This document shows, piece by piece, positions 19,118-30,644 of a stretch of DNA of 64,000 nt. The first letter of the stretch is position 1, and the number at the start of each line of letters is the position of its first letter. The stretch comes from Planctopirus ephydatiae (GTDB lineage Bacteria; Planctomycetota; Planctomycetia; Planctomycetales; Planctomycetaceae). The DNA is taken from the NCBI RefSeq assembly GCF_007752345.1, contig NZ_CP036299.1, forward strand, positions 4,622,001 to 4,686,000, read 5' to 3'. Under the pieces are notes generated by a model. The model did no database searches, was not told where the DNA came from, and was given only the letters and a program-made list of their open reading frames with translations. Made by a program: the position numbers and the translations under genes.

Positions 19118-19645
19118 TTCGCCCCTCCTGAACAACTCCATGCGCACGATTTGGTTCGCCTTGCACAGCGACACTCAGCAATCAAAAGCACGCAATTACA
19201 TCAAAAACAGATCTAAATATTCGCTAGTGCATCTTGAACACGCTATTAAACATCTTATAAAAAGTACACTGTGATGTTTAGACGGGATGAACGTTATTGC
19301 CACAGCAGAGTACCCTAACAAATTGTTCCGTCAATCCCCTTGTGATTATTGAATTTAGATGAAGATCAACTTGTGGTAAACACACTATTGTTCTTCAGTA
19401 TTTTCATGTTCCATGCTGATTGGGCGATCTATTAAGATAAACGTGAGTATTTCCTATGAACGTTTATTCCTTTAAGCAAACCAATCCCTGTTTGGCCTAT
19501 TCAACGACTGAAATCATCTCGAACAAATGTTTTGGAAAACTATACTTACCAGAAGTCACCTGCATCTTGAGCAATTGCTTGGACTGCTTACCCAAATCGA
19601 CATGACGTACTCTTGCGGCTATCTTGGATGAAAGTCCATAAAACA
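19118..19645. other. AT-rich intergenic region
   Basis: This gap of over 500 bases is visibly AT-richer than its surroundings. It holds the promoter side of the EEP gene and one short cysteine-rich frame at 19456-19605. I saw no repeats, attachment site or recombinase remnant in it. Confidence 0.5.
19456..19605 (+). CDS. Possible 49-residue cysteine-rich peptide
   Basis: An ATG at 19456 opens 49 codons to TGA, giving a small protein with five cysteines (12, 25, 36, 41, 44) and a C-terminal CILSNCLDC cluster. There is no signal peptide and no good ribosome-binding site; only GTGAGT lies upstream. The region is AT-rich and otherwise empty. It could be a chance open frame, a small metal-binding protein or a remnant of a longer gene. 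Confidence 0.22.
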   Translation: MNVYSFKQTNPCLAYSTTEIISNKCFGKLYLPEVTCILSNCLDCLPKST

Positions 19646-19681
19646 AAAACGCACAGCAGGAGCAACCTGGCTGTGCGTTTT
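19646..19681 (-). terminator. Rho-independent terminator of the chaperone cluster
   Basis: AAAACGCACAGC (19646-19657) and GCTGTGCGTTTT (19670-19681) form a perfect 12-bp stem. Read on the minus strand it lies 21 bases past the fmdB-like stop and runs into a T-rich tract (GTTTTTGTTTT). It therefore ends transcription from the chaperone genes. Confidence 0.88.
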
Positions 19682-19702
19682 ATTTCGTAAGCAGCTGTGT
19701 GC

Positions 19703-20035
19703 TTAGCTCGGTTTTGATCCGCTGCCGGAAGAGCCACCACTGGAACCGCTCCCGCCGGAAGAACCACCACTAGAAGAACTGCCAGAACCCGAACTCCCCT
19801 TATCGCCCGATGAGGCGGGTTTGTCGGCTGAGGCGGCTTTTTTATAGCCTTCGCTGCGGTAGTCCGTCAGGTAAAAACCTGAGCCCTTAAACAGCAGGCC
19901 GCCACCCGCACTGATCAGCCGGCGGGCTTTCTTTTTATTGCACGATGGGCACTTCTTCGTCGGTTCAGCCTTGATCGACTGGAACTCTTCCCAGCGATGA
20001 TCGCAAGCATCACAAGCGTATTCGTAAGTGGGCAT
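19703..20035 (-). CDS. FmdB-type zinc ribbon protein
   Basis: The 110-residue protein begins MPTYEYACDACDH and contains two CxxC pairs (CDAC and CPSC) of the FmdB/CxxC regulatory zinc ribbon, followed by the family's GSGFYLTDYR segment. The last 45 residues are a Gly/Ser-only low-complexity tail. Family members were first linked to regulation of formamidase and amidase genes; their general role is unclear. I start at the ATG at 20035; an in-frame ATG at 20089 would add 18 residues outside the family and overlap grpE. It is the last gene of the chaperone run, 55 bases after grpE. Confidence 0.88.
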   Translation of the reverse strand: MPTYEYACDACDHRWEEFQSIKAEPTKKCPSCNKKKARRLISAGGGLLFKGSGFYLTDYRSEGYKKAASADKPASSGDKGSSGSGSSSSGGSSGGSGSSGGSSGSGSKPS

Positions 20036-20089
20036 GATCGTTCTCAGGAATGGACTCAAGTCCGGGACTAATTGGAAAGAATGACTCAA

Positions 20090-20611
20090 CTATTGAGCAG
20101 CCGGAGCCGCAGAGACAATGACCTTGGCGGGTCGAATGACACGGTCGTGGAGCGTAAAGCCGCGCTCAACTTCCTGAATGACAGTCATCGGTGGATAGTC
20201 GGCACTGGGAACCTGGGTAATCGCTTCATGCCGATTCGGGTCGAAGGGTGTACCCACCGTCGGAATGACCACAGCGCCCATGCCCGCAAAGAGCGTTTCA
20301 AACTGCTGGCTGACCATCTCGACCCCTTTGACGAGATCTTCCAGCTTTGCCGCAGGAGATTTGGCTGCCTGAATCGCCCGCTGCAGATTATCAAATCCCG
20401 GCAGCACGGTTCGCAGGAAGGTGGCAGCGCCATACTTCCGCTCTTCTTCCGCTTCCTTCTGCACACGCCGGCGGTAGTTCTCGAGATCAGCGACCGAACG
20501 CGCCCACTTCTCCTTGAACTGATCGCGCTCTTCTGCCAGAGCCTGCACCATGTTCACAGAAGTCGAACCTTCAGTCGTGTTTTCGGTGTTTTCTGGGTTC
20601 TCGGTATTCAC
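20090..20611 (-). CDS. grpE: Nucleotide exchange factor GrpE
   Basis: The 173-residue cytoplasmic protein is the ADP/ATP exchange factor for DnaK. A polar N-terminus leads to a long coiled coil (about residues 22-90) with the conserved WARSVADLENYRRR region, then the LPGFDNLQRAI segment and a C-terminal beta domain with NRHEAITQVP, the GrpE signature block. It lies 140 bases downstream of dnaJ on the same strand. No dnaK gene is in the window. Confidence 0.94.
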   Translation of the reverse strand: MNTENPENTENTTEGSTSVNMVQALAEERDQFKEKWARSVADLENYRRRVQKEAEEERKYGAATFLRTVLPGFDNLQRAIQAAKSPAAKLEDLVKGVEMVSQQFETLFAGMGAVVIPTVGTPFDPNRHEAITQVPSADYPPMTVIQEVERGFTLHDRVIRPAKVIVSAAPAAQ

Positions 20612-20751
20612 GGTTCCCGCACCTTATTCTCTGGCAAACCCGATGTTCTGACGAACACAGACGGTTCGCTCGATGTTCAATTCTTCAAGTCAAACTCAAT
20701 CTCCAGGTGAGCCACATGGCGACCTGAAGGAACGTCATTAACACTAAGCCA

Positions 20752-21885
20752 TTACGAATTGCTGTCGCCACCTGCAAAGAGATCTTTGATGGTTTCAAAG
20801 AATGTTTTGCGATGAGGCGAGACCTGCTTGCTGTCGAGTTCGGCCATCTGCCGCAGCAACTCTTCATGTTTCTTGGAGAGCTTTTTGGGGACCTCCACCT
20901 GCACTTCGACCAGCAGATCGCCTCGCTGACCTGAGTGAGGATCGGGCATGCCGTGGCCACGAATTCGAATCACGTCGCCAGGCTGTGTCCCTGCCGGAAC
21001 CACCAGATTGTGCTTCCCGGTAAGGATCGGGATTTCCAGTTCTGTCCCCAGGCAGGCTTGTGCGTATGTGACCGGCAGGCGGAACCCCAGATCCCGCCCC
21101 ATGCGTTCAAAGAGCTTGTGCTTACGCACGACGATATCGACGTAAAGATCGCCAGGAGGCCCGCCACCTTCGCCCGGCTCCCCTTCGCCACGAATGCAGA
21201 GCTGCATGTCGTTATCAACACCAGCGGGAACCTTGACTTCCAGCCTCACCTTGGTGGGTGTGAATCGCGAACCCCGGCAAGTCTCGCACTTCTGCCGGAC
21301 GACAGTCCCTTCCCCACGGCATACAGGACAAGTGATCTGAACGCGGAAGAACCCCTGCGACTGCACAACCTGTCCACGCCCGCCGCAATACTCACATTTT
21401 TCGGGTGAACTGCCAGGTGCTGCACCAGAACCACTGCATGTTTTGCAGCGTTCGTGCTTTTCAATCTCAAGTTCGCGAGCGCAGCCGACAGCCGCTTCGA
21501 CAAGATCGATGACCAGTTTCGACCGCAGGTCAGAACCTCGGCGGCCACGGCTTCCACCGGGCCTGCGCCGGCCACCGCCGCCGAACATATCACCAAACAA
21601 GTCGCCAAAGGCCCCGAAGATATCATCGACATCCTGGAAGCCACCACTACCGCCTTGAACACCGGCATGACCATAGCGGTCGTAGCGGGCGCGCTTATCC
21701 GAATCGTACAGTACTTCGAAAGCTTCGGAGCATTCCTTAAAGGCGTAGATCGCCTCTTCACTCCCCGGATTGCGATCCGGGTGATGCTTCGCCGCCAGCT
21801 TGCGATAAGCTTTTTTCAACTCTTCGGCTGTCGCTGTTTTTTCGACACCAAGAATTTCGTAATAGTCACGTTTCGAAGTCATCAT
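20752..21885 (-). CDS. dnaJ: Chaperone DnaJ
   Basis: The 377-residue protein is a full-length type I J-protein that stimulates DnaK ATPase and delivers substrates. It has a J domain with HPD (35-37), a Gly/Phe and Gly/Arg-rich linker (about 78-118), four zinc-finger repeats (Cys147-150, 164-167, 186-189, 200-203), and the two C-terminal substrate-binding domains. The last zinc repeat reads CETCRGSR, so its final glycine is replaced. A second Met lies directly after the first, and either could be the start. It lies 210 bases after groEL and before grpE. Confidence 0.95.
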   Translation of the reverse strand: MMTSKRDYYEILGVEKTATAEELKKAYRKLAAKHHPDRNPGSEEAIYAFKECSEAFEVLYDSDKRARYDRYGHAGVQGGSGGFQDVDDIFGAFGDLFGDMFGGGGRRRPGGSRGRRGSDLRSKLVIDLVEAAVGCARELEIEKHERCKTCSGSGAAPGSSPEKCEYCGGRGQVVQSQGFFRVQITCPVCRGEGTVVRQKCETCRGSRFTPTKVRLEVKVPAGVDNDMQLCIRGEGEPGEGGGPPGDLYVDIVVRKHKLFERMGRDLGFRLPVTYAQACLGTELEIPILTGKHNLVVPAGTQPGDVIRIRGHGMPDPHSGQRGDLLVEVQVEVPKKLSKKHEELLRQMAELDSKQVSPHRKTFFETIKDLFAGGDSNS

Positions 21886-21999
21886 GTCTTATCGGTCAGA
21901 TGAATCGAGGCTTCGGTCCGCTACAAAAGCTTTGGAGCATGACCGAAGATTTGAACAACTCGGATCCTGGCAAGCCTCAGGTCATTCGCCATTTGATAC

Positions 22000-22033
22000 G
22001 GTAAGCCCGACCTCTATTGAAGTCGGGCTTACC
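22000..22033 (-). terminator. Hairpin between groEL and dnaJ
   Basis: GGTAAGCCCGAC (22000-22011) pairs perfectly with GTCGGGCTTACC (22022-22033), a 12-bp stem with a 10-base loop. It lies about 63 bases past the groEL stop. There is no U-run after it, so partial termination or a processing site is more likely than full termination. Confidence 0.55.
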
Positions 22034-22095
22034 TCAGTATCATTGATCAATCCATCTTAGGAATGGTTCATTCGCAGTCGAGCCTTGAGCCTCGA

Positions 22096-23709
22096 TTAGC
22101 GAACAGCCCCTTCGATGGCTTTCTTCTTTTCACCAGGCTCGTTCCCCTTGGTCACAAGGACCTGAGTGGTGAGCATCAGACCGGCAATCGAAGAAGCGAA
22201 TCGTAAAGCGCTCTTCACCACCTTGGCAGGATCGACAATCCCGGCCTTATACATATCGACATATTCGCCAGTCTGGGCATTGAAGCCATGATTCTTGCCG
22301 AGGCTGCGAACTTCATCAGCCACGACGGCTCCATCGAGACCGCAATTGGCGACAATCTGGCGGATCGGAGCTTCGAGTGCCTTGGTGACAATCTCGACAC
22401 CAATCTTTTCGTCGCCTTTGGCCTTCACTTCGCTGACAGCTTCAATCGCTCGCAGCAAAGCCACTCCACCGCCGGGGAGAATCCCTTCTTCAACAGCAGC
22501 GCGAGTCGCATGCAGGGCGTCTTCCAGACGAGCCTTGGTCTGCTTCATTTCGGCTTCGGTGGTCGCACCGACCGAGATGATCGCTACACCACCGGTGAGC
22601 TTCGCCAGTCGCTCCTGGAACTTCTCGCGATCATATTCGCTATCCGTCTGTTCGATCTGCTTGCGGATCTGATCGACACGAGTCTTGATCGCTTCAGCAT
22701 CGCCAGCACCGTCGATCAATGTGGTCTTGTCCTTATCGACTTCAACCCGCTTGACCTGACCCAGATGACCCAGTTCAACGGTTTCGAGCTTGATCCCGAG
22801 GTCTTCGGAAATGAGTGTGCCACCCGTGAGGACAGCCATATCACCCAGCATCGCCTTGCGACGATCACCAAAGCCAGGAGCCTTGACAGCGGCAATCTGC
22901 AGAATCCCGCGGAGCTTATTGACCACCAAGGCAGTCAAGGCTTCGCCATCCACATCTTCAGCAACCACCAGCAGTGGCCGTCCGGTCTGAGCGACCTTCT
23001 CCAGCAGAGGCACGAATTCCCGCAGGCTGGAAATCTTCTTTTCGTAGAAGAGAACATAAGCGTTCTCAAGAATCACCTTCATCTCTTCGGCACTGGTGAC
23101 GAAGTAAGGCGAAATGTATCCCTTGTCGAACTGCATCCCCTCGGCAAGATCGAGAGTGATGTTGTTCCCTTTACCTTCTTCGACAGTGATCACACCATCG
23201 CGACCCACCTTCTCCATGGCGTCGGCAATGAGATCACCGATGGCCTTGTCGTTATTGGCAGAAATCGCTCCCACCTGGGAAATTTCCTGCTTGGTGGCCA
23301 CTGGCTTGGCCATCTCTTCAATGGCCTTAATGGCAGCATCGACAGCCTTTTCGATCCCCTTACGCACGACCGTTGGGTTTGCACCCAGCGAGAGGCTGCG
23401 CAGACCTTGCGAATAAATCGCACGAGCCAGCACGGTGGCCGTGGTCGTTCCATCGCCAGCGATATCACTGGTCTTGGAAGCCACTTCGTTGACCAGCTTG
23501 GCACCCATGTTCTCGAAGGGGTCTTCCAGCTCGACTTCCTTACTGACAGTCACACCGTCCTTGGTCACCACAGGGTTACCAAAGCTCTTGTCGATGATGA
23601 CATTGCGACCTGTCGGCCCCATGGTAACCGCAACAGCCTGGGCAAGGGTGTCCACGCCGCGCTGCAGCTTAACCCGGGCGAGATCTTCAAACAGCAGTTG
23701 TTTAGCCAC
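22096..23709 (-). CDS. groEL: Chaperonin GroEL, second copy without GGM tail
   Basis: The 537-residue protein is a full-length group I chaperonin. [23 protein letters not shown] and [11 protein letters not shown] form the ATP site, and GGGVALLRA lies in the C-terminal equatorial part. Unlike the copy at 24308-25990 it starts [18 protein letters not shown] and ends in a charged [10 protein letters not shown] instead of the Gly-Gly-Met tail that lines the folding cavity. The sequence differs from the first copy throughout, so this is an old paralogue and not a recent duplication. It follows groES by 161 bases, a gap that contains a hairpin (23816-23848). It probably shares the one GroES or has specialised clients. 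Confidence 0.94.
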   Translation of the reverse strand: MAKQLLFEDLARVKLQRGVDTLAQAVAVTMGPTGRNVIIDKSFGNPVVTKDGVTVSKEVELEDPFENMGAKLVNEVASKTSDIAGDGTTTATVLARAIYSQGLRSLSLGANPTVVRKGIEKAVDAAIKAIEEMAKPVATKQEISQVGAISANNDKAIGDLIADAMEKVGRDGVITVEEGKGNNITLDLAEGMQFDKGYISPYFVTSAEEMKVILENAYVLFYEKKISSLREFVPLLEKVAQTGRPLLVVAEDVDGEALTALVVNKLRGILQIAAVKAPGFGDRRKAMLGDMAVLTGGTLISEDLGIKLETVELGHLGQVKRVEVDKDKTTLIDGAGDAEAIKTRVDQIRKQIEQTDSEYDREKFQERLAKLTGGVAIISVGATTEAEMKQTKARLEDALHATRAAVEEGILPGGGVALLRAIEAVSEVKAKGDEKIGVEIVTKALEAPIRQIVANCGLDGAVVADEVRSLGKNHGFNAQTGEYVDMYKAGIVDPAKVVKSALRFASSIAGLMLTTQVLVTKGNEPGEKKKAIEGAVR

Positions 23710-23815
23710 AGAAGAAATTCCTTATTGAGAAGCCGCAGCAGTGATTCAGGCGGCGAACTATCAATTCAATACAAAGAGAAAACACAGAAAAAAGTCAGCT
23801 GATCCAGTCGAAGGG

Positions 23816-23848
23816 CTGGCAGGTCAATCGATCCGAAAAACCTGCCAG
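23816..23848 (-). terminator. Hairpin between groES and the second groEL
   Basis: CTGGCAGGT (23816-23824) pairs with ACCTGCCAG (23840-23848) around a 15-base loop. It lies about 22 bases past the groES stop. A T6 run occurs about 25 bases further along the minus strand, too far for a classical terminator, so attenuation is possible. Confidence 0.4.
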
Positions 23849-23870
23849 GCTCCTGAATGCTGAAATCGAA

Positions 23871-24161
23871 CTAGGCAGAGATCTTGGCTAGGATGTCGGC
23901 TTCGCGGAGGATCTTGACATCTTCACCATCGACTTCGATTTCAGTTCCACCGTACTTGGCGAACAGAACTTCGTCGCCGACCACCAGCGAAATCGGATGA
24001 CGCTCACCGTTGTCGAGCAGGCGGCCTGGGCCCACTGCGACAACCTTGCCACGCTGTGGCTTTTCCTTGGCAGCATCAGGCAGAACAATCCCGCCAGCGG
24101 TCTTCTCTTCAGCACTCAGAGGCTGTACCACAACACGATCATCCAGAGGCTTCAGGGCCAT
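23871..24161 (-). CDS. groES: Co-chaperonin GroES
   Basis: The 96-residue protein forms the heptameric lid of GroEL. It has the [12 protein letters not shown] start, the mobile-loop region around [22 protein letters not shown], and the roof and base strands through [13 protein letters not shown] start at the ATG at 24161, which gives the standard length and has AGGAG seven bases upstream; a longer in-frame start at 24230 is unlikely. It lies between the two groEL genes, 146 bases after the first. Confidence 0.96.
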   Translation of the reverse strand: MALKPLDDRVVVQPLSAEEKTAGGIVLPDAAKEKPQRGKVVAVGPGRLLDNGERHPISLVVGDEVLFAKYGGTEIEVDGEDVKILREADILAKISA

Positions 24162-24307
24162 CGATATTCTCCTCTTATTGAAAAGCTTTGAATCCAACTT
24201 GTTCGTTTGAAAATTGTCTCGGCTCACCAATAGTCAGCGGATCTCCGAGAATCGAAAAGACATTCAGCAGCAGGCAGTGATAACACCGCGGGGAAACCAA
24301 ACCTCGT

Positions 24308-26375
<2,068 letters not shown>

Positions 26376-27359
26376 ATGATTCACCGACGCCAATGCCTGA
26401 AATCTCTGCTGACGGGAGGAGTCGCCTGCCTGCTGAATCTGAACACGCCGCCCACCCCGAACTTCGGCCACCTCTTCTCAAAGCCTGCCGCAGGGAGCGA
26501 ACTGGCATTACCCGCGAAGCTGCAAACCGGCTTCAGTCTGTATGGAGTCACCGACCAGCCTCTGACCGCCGCTCTCGAGCAGATTGCCGAAACTGGTTAC
26601 GGGGGCATTGAACTTCCGCTCTTGCCGGGTGGCTTGTTCGATCCCCTCAAGCTGTCGGCCGTCGACTGCCAGGTGATCCGCTCACAGATTGAAGCCGAAT
26701 CTCTCGACCTGCAGGCTGTCATGGAGAACCTGCCCCTCTTGAACCAGAACCTCTCACCCGCAGATGACGAGCAGCGTCTGAAACGAGCCTTCCATGTCTC
26801 GCGCAAAGTCTCTCCCGAGACACAGCCTCTGCTGGAAACCATTCTCGGTGGCAAGCCGGGAGATTGGCCGCAACTCAAAAATTTCGCCATTGATCAGTTA
26901 GGCCGCTGGGCGGAACTTGCGAAATCGGAAGACGCGGTGATCGCTATCAAACCTCATATCTCGAACGCACTCCAGCGACCCGACGAGATTGCTGGCGTCT
27001 TTGACGAAATTCGCAGCCCCCATTTACGGCTGGCCTTTGACTATAGCCACCTCGAACGACAGCGCATTCCCATCGATGTCGCTGTCAGAACCTTGGCCCG
27101 TTATTCGGTCTTTGTCCATGTGAAAGATAATGTCCCGGTTGGAACCGGCTGGCAATTCGCCCTCCCCGGCAACGGAGCGACCGATTACTCGACGTTATTC
27201 ACCTCACTCAAGGAGGCCGGCTATCGCGGACCAATCTGCGTCGAAGTCTCCAGCCAGGTCTTCTCAAAACCAGGCTTCAGCAGCAAAGAAGCCATCACCA
27301 CCACCTGGGCCGCCTTAAGACCCGCCTTCGAAAAGGCGGGAATCATTGCTGTCGCTTAA
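26376..27359 (+). CDS. Exported sugar phosphate isomerase/epimerase-like TIM barrel
   Basis: The 327-residue protein belongs to the xylose-isomerase-like/AP endonuclease 2 superfamily, members of which isomerise sugars or related polyols. The N-terminus MIHRRQCLKSLLTGG resembles a Tat signal, with a twin-arginine and a hydrophobic region, so it is probably exported. In the barrel, GYGGIELP closes an early strand, IKPHISNA and LAFDYSHLE carry likely metal ligands, VHVKDN follows, and CVEVSSQ supplies a final Glu. Planctomycetes have many such proteins, and the substrate cannot be assigned. It is divergent from groEL and converges on the esterase gene. Confidence 0.8.
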   Translation: MIHRRQCLKSLLTGGVACLLNLNTPPTPNFGHLFSKPAAGSELALPAKLQTGFSLYGVTDQPLTAALEQIAETGYGGIELPLLPGGLFDPLKLSAVDCQVIRSQIEAESLDLQAVMENLPLLNQNLSPADDEQRLKRAFHVSRKVSPETQPLLETILGGKPGDWPQLKNFAIDQLGRWAELAKSEDAVIAIKPHISNALQRPDEIAGVFDEIRSPHLRLAFDYSHLERQRIPIDVAVRTLARYSVFVHVKDNVPVGTGWQFALPGNGATDYSTLFTSLKEAGYRGPICVEVSSQVFSKPGFSSKEAITTTWAALRPAFEKAGIIAVA

Positions 27360-27401
27360 GCATCGGGAATCATTAGGCTTCCACAAATTTTCAATGACTG
27401 C

Positions 27402-27417
27402 CAAAGGTATACCTTTG
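27402..27417. other. 16-bp perfect palindrome between convergent genes
   Basis: CAAAGGTATACCTTTG is a perfect palindrome with no loop, 43 bases after one stop codon and 21 before the other. It could be a protein-binding site or a weak bidirectional terminator. Confidence 0.35.
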
Positions 27418-27437
27418 TCTCACTGCTCCAATTGCTA

Positions 27438-28640
27438 TCAACGATTCAGATTTGAGAGATGTTGATCCACAAATCCCCAGGCGCTGGCATCGTGAAACTC
27501 GTGCCCCTCTTCAAACACGAGATGCTCGAAGTTTGTCTTCTTCCCCAGTTTTTCGTAGTAACTCGCTGAGCGTGGCGCCATCTCGATTCCAGCTTCCCGA
27601 TGATGAACTCCATCCTTTTTCCCAGCCTGAATATGCAACGGGCGAGGTGCAATCAGAGCCACGAGATCATCATCGCGAAAAAGCGAAAAGCGATCCATGA
27701 AGCAGAAATCACTCGGAACAGACAGCTCGTTTTCTCGATAGCGGCTTTCCTGCACGCCGTAGTAGCAACTCGAAGCTGCGACATGAATCCGAGGCTCAAG
27801 TGCCGTTGTGACGAGTGTATAAAAACCTCCGTACGAAAGCCCGACCATAGCCACTCGCGTGGGATCAACTTCAGGACGCTGGAGCAGAACATCGAGGCTG
27901 CGTGTAATTTTCGCGATCTCGACAGCCGTAATGCTCGTCCCCTGATGCCTGAGTCGATTGTCGATCTGGCGGCGGATATCGGCAGGATACGCATCCGCCT
28001 TAAAGAGATGCTGCGGTGCAAAAACCACATAGCCGCGTTTAACACCACCACGCACCATATCGTGATAGTTGGCTCCTCCCTTAAAAAGTGCCACTTCTGG
28101 CGAGCCGCCTCCACCGTGCATAGCGATCACCAGTGGTGCCGGCTTTGTCACATGTTTAGGTGTGATATAAAGACCTTCCGCATGAACCTCGGGCAGGACT
28201 GGGATGATAGCGCGGAAGTAGATGCCGATCGCATCTTCGCCGATCTTCTCAAATTGAGCCCGTTCGGCAGGAACTGCACCCGGAGGGGGATATCCGATCG
28301 ATTGCGCAAAGGCGAGACGATAAGGCTTGACTGAAGCCCGATACTTCTCGATCGAGGTATAGTCGGGCGTGAGAATCTGCTGTAGCCGCGATGTGTCAGA
28401 TTTCAAGTGAGCGATATAGCGCTCGAGCTCGGCTGCCTGGGCATTTCTCAGTGGATTCGAAGCTGCGACATCCTGCTCGAAGTAGACCGGCTTCTGCTCA
28501 CTTGAGGGAGCCGCTGCGGCTGGTGCATTCGAAGTCGCCTCGGAGTTCGCTTGCCCGCTGGCGGCAGTTGCAAACAATCCACTGCAGCACAACGTCAGTA
28601 ATCCAATAGAGCTATAGCGAAACGAATTGATGCGGTTCAT
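27438..28640 (-). CDS. Secreted alpha/beta-hydrolase (acetyl xylan esterase-like)
   Basis: The 400-residue protein has a signal peptide (about residues 1-30, ending near ASGQA), a helical N-terminal part, and an alpha/beta-hydrolase domain. MHGGGGSPE is the oxyanion region, GLSYGG holds the nucleophile Ser, IQAGKKDGVHH carries a candidate acid, and EGHEFHD the catalytic His. The closest type is acetyl-xylan-esterase or dienelactone-hydrolase-like enzymes that deacylate plant or algal sugars. Its ATG overlaps the stop of the upstream transporter gene (ATGA), so the two are translationally coupled, though a molybdate transporter and an esterase have no obvious link. Confidence 0.82.
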   Translation of the reverse strand: MNRINSFRYSSIGLLTLCCSGLFATAASGQANSEATSNAPAAAAPSSEQKPVYFEQDVAASNPLRNAQAAELERYIAHLKSDTSRLQQILTPDYTSIEKYRASVKPYRLAFAQSIGYPPPGAVPAERAQFEKIGEDAIGIYFRAIIPVLPEVHAEGLYITPKHVTKPAPLVIAMHGGGGSPEVALFKGGANYHDMVRGGVKRGYVVFAPQHLFKADAYPADIRRQIDNRLRHQGTSITAVEIAKITRSLDVLLQRPEVDPTRVAMVGLSYGGFYTLVTTALEPRIHVAASSCYYGVQESRYRENELSVPSDFCFMDRFSLFRDDDLVALIAPRPLHIQAGKKDGVHHREAGIEMAPRSASYYEKLGKKTNFEHLVFEEGHEFHDASAWGFVDQHLSNLNR

Positions 28641-29959
28641 CGTGGAATCCCTGCAGAATGGTTCACAGTGGCAGAATCAGAGGAGTCTGGTGTCGATCCG
28701 CTGGCATCGGTCGTCGGAAGAGGTGTTGCCGTCGAGTGAACATCTTCACCACGATCTTCCAGCCGAAACCAGCCGAGCTTCAGGCAATAGGCCATCGCCA
28801 GGCCCAGCACAAATCCAATGGCAATGTTGTTGAGGCCCAGGCAGACTCCCGTCGTCAGCAGCATGGTAAAGGCATCGCTGCGGCTGGTTTGATCACGACA
28901 GACAAGCGCCAGTTCCATGCCACTGAAGGCCAGCATCACTCCCAGGACACTCTGGGGAAAGGACTGGCAAATCGCCATGAGTGAGGCCCCCAGGGTGATC
29001 GCCAGCACCATTTTGACAGCCCCCAGAAACAGGATGGAACCATTCGTCCTGGCACCAAAGCGATACTGGCCTGCCAACCCTCCGGCTCCATGACACATCG
29101 GCATGCCACCAAACCAGCAGGCCACCAGGTTCATCATGCCGACACTGATGGAAACCTTGCGAGGATCGGCAGCTCGACTGGGAAAAAGATCGACCGAAAG
29201 AGCACAGACCGCAATGACTGAATTCAGCGTCGTCAGTGGAATCTGTGGGAGAGCCGCTTTCGGGAATGCCGTGACAAAATCATTGAACGCAATGGGCGAC
29301 CAGGCAGGAAATGTCAGGCCCCATCCAAGACTCTGCCAGATCGTCGGCTGATGGATCACCGTGATCAGCATCCCGATTCCAAACAGTAATAATGCAGCAG
29401 GAATTCGACGCGAGAAGAACAGCAGCAGCACAATCACTGCACACACGAGGCCCATGAGATAGCTATCCAGTCCCCACCATTGCCGGGTGGCCGAAACCAT
29501 CTGCATCCCCTTCATGAGGAGTGTCAGGCCCAGTGCCAGTTGCAAACCGCGCACCACAGAGCGGGGCACAATCCGATTGAGCCAGTTGATCCCGCCGGAT
29601 AATCCCAAGATGAGAATGATGAGACTGACCGTCGCTCCCGCAGCAAGAATCTGGGGGGTGGTGAGCCCCTCAGTGAGTGCGACAGCCGCAATGGCCTTCA
29701 TGGGCTGAACAGCCATGGGTATCGAGAACGTCAGCCCGGTCACAATGTTGAACAAGCCGGCAAAGAAGAGTGCCGAGGCGAAGTTCAAACCATTCTGTGC
29801 TGACATCCCGACCAGCAGTGGCAGAAATGTCCCCAGATCCCCCAGCGAACCCGCAATCTCATGCCGATTGAAACGGGCATAACGCAGAGTTTGTGGAACG
29901 AGTTGCCACAACGTTCTTCGTGAAGGAGTTGTCTTTGCGAGAGGTTCCATCGTCCACAT
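28637..29959 (-). CDS. MOT1-type molybdate/sulfate transporter
   Basis: The 440-residue protein has about ten to twelve membrane segments and the two signature blocks of MOT1-like molybdate transporters: GSLGDLGTFLPL near the start and PMAVQPMKAIAA in the next helices. A late GVMLAFSGMELAL segment also fits. It should import molybdate or sulfate across the inner membrane. No molybdenum cofactor gene lies nearby. The start at 29959 has GGAAG about eight bases upstream; an ATG at 29950 is an alternative. The stop overlaps the start of the downstream esterase gene by four bases. Confidence 0.85.
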   Translation of the reverse strand: MWTMEPLAKTTPSRRTLWQLVPQTLRYARFNRHEIAGSLGDLGTFLPLLVGMSAQNGLNFASALFFAGLFNIVTGLTFSIPMAVQPMKAIAAVALTEGLTTPQILAAGATVSLIILILGLSGGINWLNRIVPRSVVRGLQLALGLTLLMKGMQMVSATRQWWGLDSYLMGLVCAVIVLLLFFSRRIPAALLLFGIGMLITVIHQPTIWQSLGWGLTFPAWSPIAFNDFVTAFPKAALPQIPLTTLNSVIAVCALSVDLFPSRAADPRKVSISVGMMNLVACWFGGMPMCHGAGGLAGQYRFGARTNGSILFLGAVKMVLAITLGASLMAICQSFPQSVLGVMLAFSGMELALVCRDQTSRSDAFTMLLTTGVCLGLNNIAIGFVLGLAMAYCLKLGWFRLEDRGEDVHSTATPLPTTDASGSTPDSSDSATVNHSAGIPR

Positions 29960-30215
29960 CAGATTGCTTCCGCCAGCTGGAACCTGGCCATGCGGATCGA
30001 CGAATTGATTTCATGACCTGCCAGATCGTGTCCACCGCGACTTCGCCTATTAGGCTAATCCCGATGGCAGCAATTCTCCAGACCTTCCAGACTGACAATA
30101 ATTTGACACACCGTTCCGAGACAGCCAGCGACGAACTTTCTATGATCGCCTGACGATCAGTGCCGAGGCGACTTCCATCGCCTCCGGCAGACTGGAAATC
30201 ACGGAAGGAGAACTT

Positions 30216-30617
30216 GTGGGCATGCTTCAGGAACACACCATTGAGATTCGCGTGCGGTATTCAGAGACCGATGCGATGGGCTTTCTGCACCATGCCAACT
30301 TTTTCAAATACTTTGAAATGGGCCGTATCGAACTGCTCCGGGCGCAGGGCGGGTCTTACAAGGAGATGGAGGCCGCCGGGATTTTTCTGGTCGTCGCCCG
30401 CATCGGGTGCCAATACCATTCGCCCGCCTTTTACGATGATGTACTCACCTTAAGGACGATCGTGACCCAGGTTTCCATGTGCAAGATCGAGCACGAGTAT
30501 CAGCTTCTGCGAGGCGACATCAAAATCGCCACCGGCACCAGCACGCTGGCTTGCCTCGATCGCGAAGGACGCATTCAACGATTGCCCGAAGAAGTGACTG
30601 GCAAAGCAGCTTCCTGA
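30216..30617 (+). CDS. Acyl-CoA thioesterase, YbgC/4HBT hot-dog family
   Basis: The 133-residue single hot-dog protein has the 4-hydroxybenzoyl-CoA thioesterase motif in RYSETDAMGFLHHANF, with the catalytic Asp, and the following helix YFEMGRIELLR. It should hydrolyse acyl-CoA esters in the cytoplasm; YbgC relatives accompany Tol-Pal genes, which are absent here. I choose the GTG at 30216 because GGAAGGAG (30203-30210) lies five bases upstream; the ATG at 30222 is eleven bases away. It converges on the sigma-54 regulator gene with only 27 bases between. Confidence 0.9.
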   Translation: MGMLQEHTIEIRVRYSETDAMGFLHHANFFKYFEMGRIELLRAQGGSYKEMEAAGIFLVVARIGCQYHSPAFYDDVLTLRTIVTQVSMCKIEHEYQLLRGDIKIATGTSTLACLDREGRIQRLPEEVTGKAAS

Positions 30618-30644
30618 GCATCTCCCGCAAGATTCAGTGACATT

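Noticed and set aside
22288-23802. A 504-codon plus-strand frame antisense to groEL
   Set aside because: It is the mirror of a strongly conserved gene; long antisense frames arise from codon bias in groEL. The same applies to the 432-codon frame at 24560-25858.
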